From NCBI GenBank assembly GCA_019347785.1, contig JAHWKQ010000092.1:1-8262 (forward strand): a stretch of 8,262 bases of DNA. Reading direction: 5' to 3'. A program made the translations under genes and the position numbers. The notes below the pieces were generated by a model. The model had not been told where the DNA came from and did no database searches. It worked only from the letters and a program-made list of their open reading frames with translations. The stretch comes from Actinomycetota bacterium (GTDB lineage: Bacteria > Actinomycetota > Nitriliruptoria > Euzebyales > Egibacteraceae). Each line of letters opens with the position of its first letter. Position 1 is the first letter of the stretch. This document shows, one piece after another, positions 5,940 through 8,262 of the stretch.

Positions 5940-7403
5940 TCACACCGGCACGGGTGGCGCGTGCGCCCGGCCCCCCGCCTGACTCCCGCGAAAGCGTCTC
6001 ATCCTGGCCGGCGGCGGACGGGACGGCGCCAGGCGCCGCTGGGCCCGGGGCAGGGAGGTCAGGGTGTGGCGGCGGCGACTGAAGACGACCCGGCCGTCCG
6101 GATGCAGTTGCAGGCGCCACCCGCCCTCATGGACCGCGCGGTGGTGCGCCTGGCACAACAGGATCAGGTTGTCCGGGTCGGTCCGGCCACCGTGCAGCCA
6201 GTGGCGCGCATGGTGGGCATGGCAGCGCTGGACCGGGTGGGCACAGCCCGGGAAGCGGCAGCCACCGTCGCGGGCGACCAGAGCGTCACGCACGTTCGCG
6301 GGCACGACGCGTGAGCGCCGGCCGGCGCCGAGCGGCAGCGCGCCGTCGGTCAGCAGCGGCCGCAGGTCCGCGTCGCACGACAGCCGCCGGGCGGCCTCCG
6401 CGGTCACGCGCACCGGGCCGCGGCTGCCGCGCCACAGCAGCTGCGCCGCCCGCGAGGCGACCCCGCCGGCCAAGGTGTCGACGTCGGTGAGCACCAGCAG
6501 GCTGGGCCGTGCCGGGGCGCCCGCATCGGGGCGGTGGCACAGCGCCACGAGCGCGTCCGCCCGGGCACGGCCACGGGCGCGCCGCTCGCGCTCCGGGGGC
6601 GGCGCCGCGCCGGCGTCGTCGTCATGGCGTCCGTGCCCGTCGGTGCGGGGGTCGTCGCCCGCGTGCTCGTGCTCCCGGTCGGGCGCATCCGCGGGGTCGA
6701 CGGCGGTCTCCAGTGCCTCGAGGACGACCGCGCCGGCCTCGGCGTCCAGCTCGGCATACAGCGCCAGCGACCCGTCCAGACCCGGCTGGACCTGCACGAA
6801 GCGGCTCTCGTAGCGGCGCTCGGCCCGGTCCTTGACCAACTCGGGGCGGGCGGCCTCGACCAGCTCGTCGACCGCGGCCACCACCTCGTCGGGGTCCATG
6901 GCCACCAGCCGCGTCCGGTTGGCGTCCACGACGGCGTCCAGCCATTCCAGCTGGGCCCGGTTCAACACCCTGGTGGCCGACACCACCGCGCGCACCACTC
7001 CCCACGACAGCCTCCCCTGGGCGAACAGCCCGGCGACCACGGGCAGATGCGCGAGGCGCTCGGCGGCGGCCAGCAGCATGCGCTCGTCACCTGACGTGCG
7101 CCCGGCCAGGGCGCGCAGCCAGGCCGGCAGTGTCAGGCCCGCGGCGCCAAGGGTGGCCGGGTTGGATCCGGCCGCGCCCACCAGGGCGACGACGGCGGCC
7201 ATCACGCGGTCCACGGCGACCAGCGCCCGCCCCACGACGTCCAGCCGCTCGCCGGCGCCCACCGCCCCCGGAGCCGTCGCGCACAGCCCCGCCGCCGCCG
7301 ACTCCAGGCCGGCGACCAGCCCGGCCGGGTCCGAGCCGCCGGGCGGTGCGGGCGTGGGTTCACCGCGCTCGGACGGTGTGGCCGTGCTCCTTGTACCGAA
7401 CAT
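5940..7403 (-). CDS. DUF222 / HNH endonuclease domain protein (13E12 repeat family)
   Basis: A 487-residue protein with an N-terminal alpha-helical DUF222 domain (about 25-290), an insert rich in Asp, His and Arg (about 236-284) and a C-terminal HNH nuclease domain (about 372-430). The HNH block shows Cys382 and Cys387 (CRFPGC), then the CHAHHARHW core (394-402), TDPDNL (408-413), and Cys417, His420 and His425, a zinc-finger-type HNH layout with all metal and catalytic residues present. A basic, Pro/Arg-rich tail follows (about 443-487). This family occurs in many copies in actinobacterial genomes, including the REP13E12 repeats of mycobacteria; its job is unknown, with DNA cleavage inferred from the fold. 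I chose the ATG at 7403 because many relatives begin with Met-Phe and a TATGAT box sits seven bases upstream. ATG codons at 7412, 7415 and 7451 are in frame. Two tRNA genes lie upstream on the same strand. Confidence 0.88.
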   Translation of the reverse strand: MFGTRSTATPSERGEPTPAPPGGSDPAGLVAGLESAAAGLCATAPGAVGAGERLDVVGRALVAVDRVMAAVVALVGAAGSNPATLGAAGLTLPAWLRALAGRTSGDERMLLAAAERLAHLPVVAGLFAQGRLSWGVVRAVVSATRVLNRAQLEWLDAVVDANRTRLVAMDPDEVVAAVDELVEAARPELVKDRAERRYESRFVQVQPGLDGSLALYAELDAEAGAVVLEALETAVDPADAPDREHEHAGDDPRTDGHGRHDDDAGAAPPPERERRARGRARADALVALCHRPDAGAPARPSLLVLTDVDTLAGGVASRAAQLLWRGSRGPVRVTAEAARRLSCDADLRPLLTDGALPLGAGRRSRVVPANVRDALVARDGGCRFPGCAHPVQRCHAHHARHWLHGGRTDPDNLILLCQAHHRAVHEGGWRLQLHPDGRVVFSRRRHTLTSLPRAQRRLAPSRPPPARMRRFRGSQAGGRAHAPPVPV

Positions 7404-7410
7404 GTGTTCC

Positions 7411-7416
7411 ATCATA
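7411..7416 (-). promoter_or_regulatory. -10 box of the HNH gene, leaderless layout
   Basis: TATGAT on the minus strand differs from TATAAT at one base and is followed by seven bases and then the ATG at 7403. That spacing would begin the transcript at the start codon. The box itself contains two in-frame ATG codons. The region 15-18 bases upstream has no clear TTGACA-like -35 box. Confidence 0.6.
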
Positions 7417-7475
7417 CCGAGCGCAGCGACACCGAAGGCGGGGGTATCCACAGCTCAGCGCCGCGGTCCCGCCGG

Positions 7476-7546
7476 CTCCGGGTCGAGGGGTCGAACCTCG
7501 ATCTGCGGGACCAAAACCCGCCGTGCTGCCATTGCACCAACCCGGA
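7476..7546 (-). tRNA. tRNA-Gln, anticodon UUG
   Basis: A 71-base cloverleaf including the discriminator G. Acceptor stem TCCGGGT pairs with ACCCGGA. The D arm is GTGC-AATGGCA-GCAC, and the anticodon arm is GCGGG-TTTTGGT-CCCGC, giving TTG at positions 34-36. The variable loop is AGAT, and the T arm is CGAGG-TTCGACC-CCTCG. All stems are fully paired. CCA is not encoded. It lies 35 bases downstream of tRNA-Cys on the same strand, so the two are probably one transcript. No clear terminator follows. Confidence 0.95.
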
Positions 7547-7581
7547 CCGTGCGGCGGCGCGGGGCGGCCCAACGCCGTCGG

Positions 7582-7653
7582 AGGCCGGGGCGGGAATCGA
7601 ACCCGCGCGTAGGGGCTTTGCAGGCCCTTGCCTTACCACTTGGCTACCCGGCC
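7582..7653 (-). tRNA. tRNA-Cys, anticodon GCA
   Basis: A 72-base cloverleaf including the discriminator. Acceptor stem GGCCGGG pairs with CCCGGCC, followed by U73, the identity base expected for tRNA-Cys. The D arm is GCC-paired-to-GGC with the loop AAGTGGTAA. The anticodon loop CTGCAAA gives GCA, and the T arm is GCGGG-TTCGATT-CCCGC. The anticodon stem AGGGC/GCCCC has four pairs plus an A-C mismatch at its base (27-43). CCA is not encoded. I see no convincing promoter in the 76 bases upstream. Confidence 0.94.
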
Positions 7654-7729
7654 ACGGCGAACCACGCCCAGGACGTCGCGACCCGCCGCAAGTGTCGCAC
7701 AGCACCCGCCCGCACGCCGAGGCCGCCGG

Positions 7730-7939
7730 TCACCCCCCGCCGGCGCCCACCGCGGCGCGGGCCCGGCGCAGGCTCTCACCCACCAGCAGCGCCCAGCCCA
7801 GTACCGCGACCACCCGGGCGGGCGTGGGCAGCGGCCGTGCCCGCAGCGGGTCGACGCGCCGGAAGCGCCCCACGCGGGTCACGTACGGGGCGATCCTCTC
7901 CCCGGGGCCCAGGCGGGGAGCGCGCCGGGGCGACGACAC
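7730..7939 (-). CDS. Hypothetical small protein (69 aa), possibly membrane-associated
   Basis: I do not recognise a family. The frame starts at a GTG ten bases past the icd stop on the same strand and ends 76 bases before tRNA-Cys. Coding support is compositional: by hand count A/T bases occur at 10, 22 and 4 of the 69 first, second and third codon positions, the GC3>GC1>GC2 order typical of real high-GC genes. The same stretch read on the plus strand in its open frame gives an atypical order. The product is Arg-rich and basic, with one hydrophobic segment near residues 41-55 (VVAVLGWALLVG) that could be a single membrane anchor or an amphipathic helix. There is no signal peptide and no clear ribosome binding site, so translation may depend on coupling to icd. 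Against it: an inverted repeat at 7898-7920 inside the frame could be the icd terminator. Confidence 0.5.
   Translation of the reverse strand: MSSPRRAPRLGPGERIAPYVTRVGRFRRVDPLRARPLPTPARVVAVLGWALLVGESLRRARAAVGAGGG
7898..7920. terminator. Inverted repeat downstream of icd, possible terminator
   Basis: CTCCCC (7898-7903) pairs with GGGGAG (7915-7920) around an 11-base loop, starting about 30 bases past the icd stop on the minus strand. Position and stem strength fit an intrinsic terminator, but no T-run follows, and it lies inside the 69-residue frame, so it may be a by-product of GC-rich coding sequence. Confidence 0.25.
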
Positions 7940-7948
7940 CGGACCGAC

Positions 7949-8262
7949 CTACAGGCGCTGGATCATGGCGTCGGCGAACTCGCCGGTCCCGACCTCGGTC
8001 GCGCCCTCCAGGTTGTGGGCGAAGTCGTACGTCACGATCTTCTCGGAGATGGTGCGCTCCATCGCCGACACGATCAGCTCGCCGGCCTCGCCCCAGCCCA
8101 ACCGGTGCAGCATCGACACACCCGACAGCAGCAGGGAGCCGGGGTTGACCTTGTCCTGCCCGGCGTACTTCGGCGCCGTGCCGTGCGTCGCCTCGAAGAT
8201 CGAGTGGCCGGTCTCGTAGTTGATGTTCCCGCCGGGGGCGATGCCGATCCCCCCCACCTGGG
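7949..8262 (-). CDS. icd: Isocitrate dehydrogenase, NADP-dependent dimeric type, C-terminal part only
   Basis: The last 103 residues or so of the TCA-cycle enzyme that oxidatively decarboxylates isocitrate to 2-oxoglutarate. The gene runs off the right edge, and the frame is open through base 8262; the GTG near 8257 is the Val of the conserved AQVGGIGIAPG-type motif, not a start. Visible motifs are GGNINYETGHSIFEATHGTAPKYAG, split here as the GGNIN loop and the FEATHGTAPKYAG cofactor loop, then DKVNPGS and TYDFAHNLEGATEV. Lys-Tyr in TAPKYAG and the Val in DKV match the NADP-selecting residues Lys344, Tyr345 and Val351 of the E. coli enzyme. The residue equivalent to Arg395 is His. Length and the Asn-Tyr-Glu-Thr-Gly-His loop are closer to the Bacillus enzyme than to E. 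coli. The stop is TAG. Confidence 0.94.
   Translation of the reverse strand, partial: QVGGIGIAPGGNINYETGHSIFEATHGTAPKYAGQDKVNPGSLLLSGVSMLHRLGWGEAGELIVSAMERTISEKIVTYDFAHNLEGATEVGTGEFADAMIQRL

Noticed and set aside
7476..7546. A possible phage attachment site at the 3' end of tRNA-Gln.
   Set aside because: I found no second copy of the tRNA 3' end in the window and no integrase gene, so there is no evidence of integration here.
7404..8219. A long plus-strand open frame crossing both tRNAs, the small protein and the icd end.
   Set aside because: It runs antisense through two clear tRNA genes and conserved icd sequence, and its codon-position composition over 7730-7939 is atypical for coding.
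1..8262. Search for CRISPR arrays, insertion sequences, tandem repeats, riboswitches or a new multi-gene system.
   Set aside because: No direct repeats with regular spacing, transposase, terminal inverted repeats or long structured leaders were seen; intergenic gaps are all under 100 bp.

Overview
This window looks like core chromosome of a high-GC actinobacterium. Coding regions are strongly G/C-ended. There is a DUF222/HNH (13E12-type) gene, a family concentrated in Actinobacteria. The CysQ protein resembles the mycobacterial type, and at least two genes appear to have leaderless promoters with a -10 box seven bases before the start codon. The isocitrate dehydrogenase is of the dimeric E. 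coli/Bacillus type rather than the monomeric type common in Streptomyces, Corynebacterium and many other Actinobacteria. That hints at a less-studied actinobacterial lineage, but I cannot name one from sequence alone.

Layout, left to right. (1) Plus strand, 1-3188: the end of an acetoacetyl-CoA synthetase gene, then an AtoE-type short-chain fatty acid transporter whose start codon overlaps the synthetase stop (TGATG). Together they look like a module that imports acetoacetate or similar short-chain acids and activates acetoacetate to its CoA ester. (2) Minus strand, 3219-4366: cysQ (3'-phosphoadenosine 5'-phosphate phosphatase type), then five bases downstream a YjbQ-family gene. The pair faces the transporter gene across a hairpin that could end transcription both ways. 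(3) A 95-bp divergent intergenic region, 4367-4461, with a G-quadruplex-type motif and candidate -10 boxes on both strands. (4) Plus strand, 4462-5889: an ABC1/UbiB-family atypical kinase with its motifs intact. (5) Minus strand, 5940-7403: a DUF222-HNH endonuclease-like protein, again separated from its convergent neighbour by a hairpin. (6) Minus strand, 7476-7653: tRNA-Cys(GCA), then tRNA-Gln(UUG), lying just upstream of the HNH gene. (7) Minus strand, 7730-7939: a small reading frame with strong coding-type base composition and one hydrophobic segment. (8) Minus strand, 7949 to the right edge: the C-terminal third or less of isocitrate dehydrogenase.

The genes are mostly housekeeping or peripheral metabolism (ketone-body/short-chain acid use, sulfur-assimilation by-product removal, the TCA cycle, tRNAs). 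I found no CRISPR array, insertion sequence, toxin-antitoxin pair, secondary-metabolite cluster or evident new defence system. The points most worth a second look are the unrecognised small protein next to icd, the A-C mismatch in the tRNA-Cys anticodon stem, the His replacing a cofactor-contacting Arg in isocitrate dehydrogenase, the G-rich element over the cysQ promoter, and the -10 box of the HNH gene that overlaps two alternative ATG codons. No gene-free stretch exceeds 100 bp.
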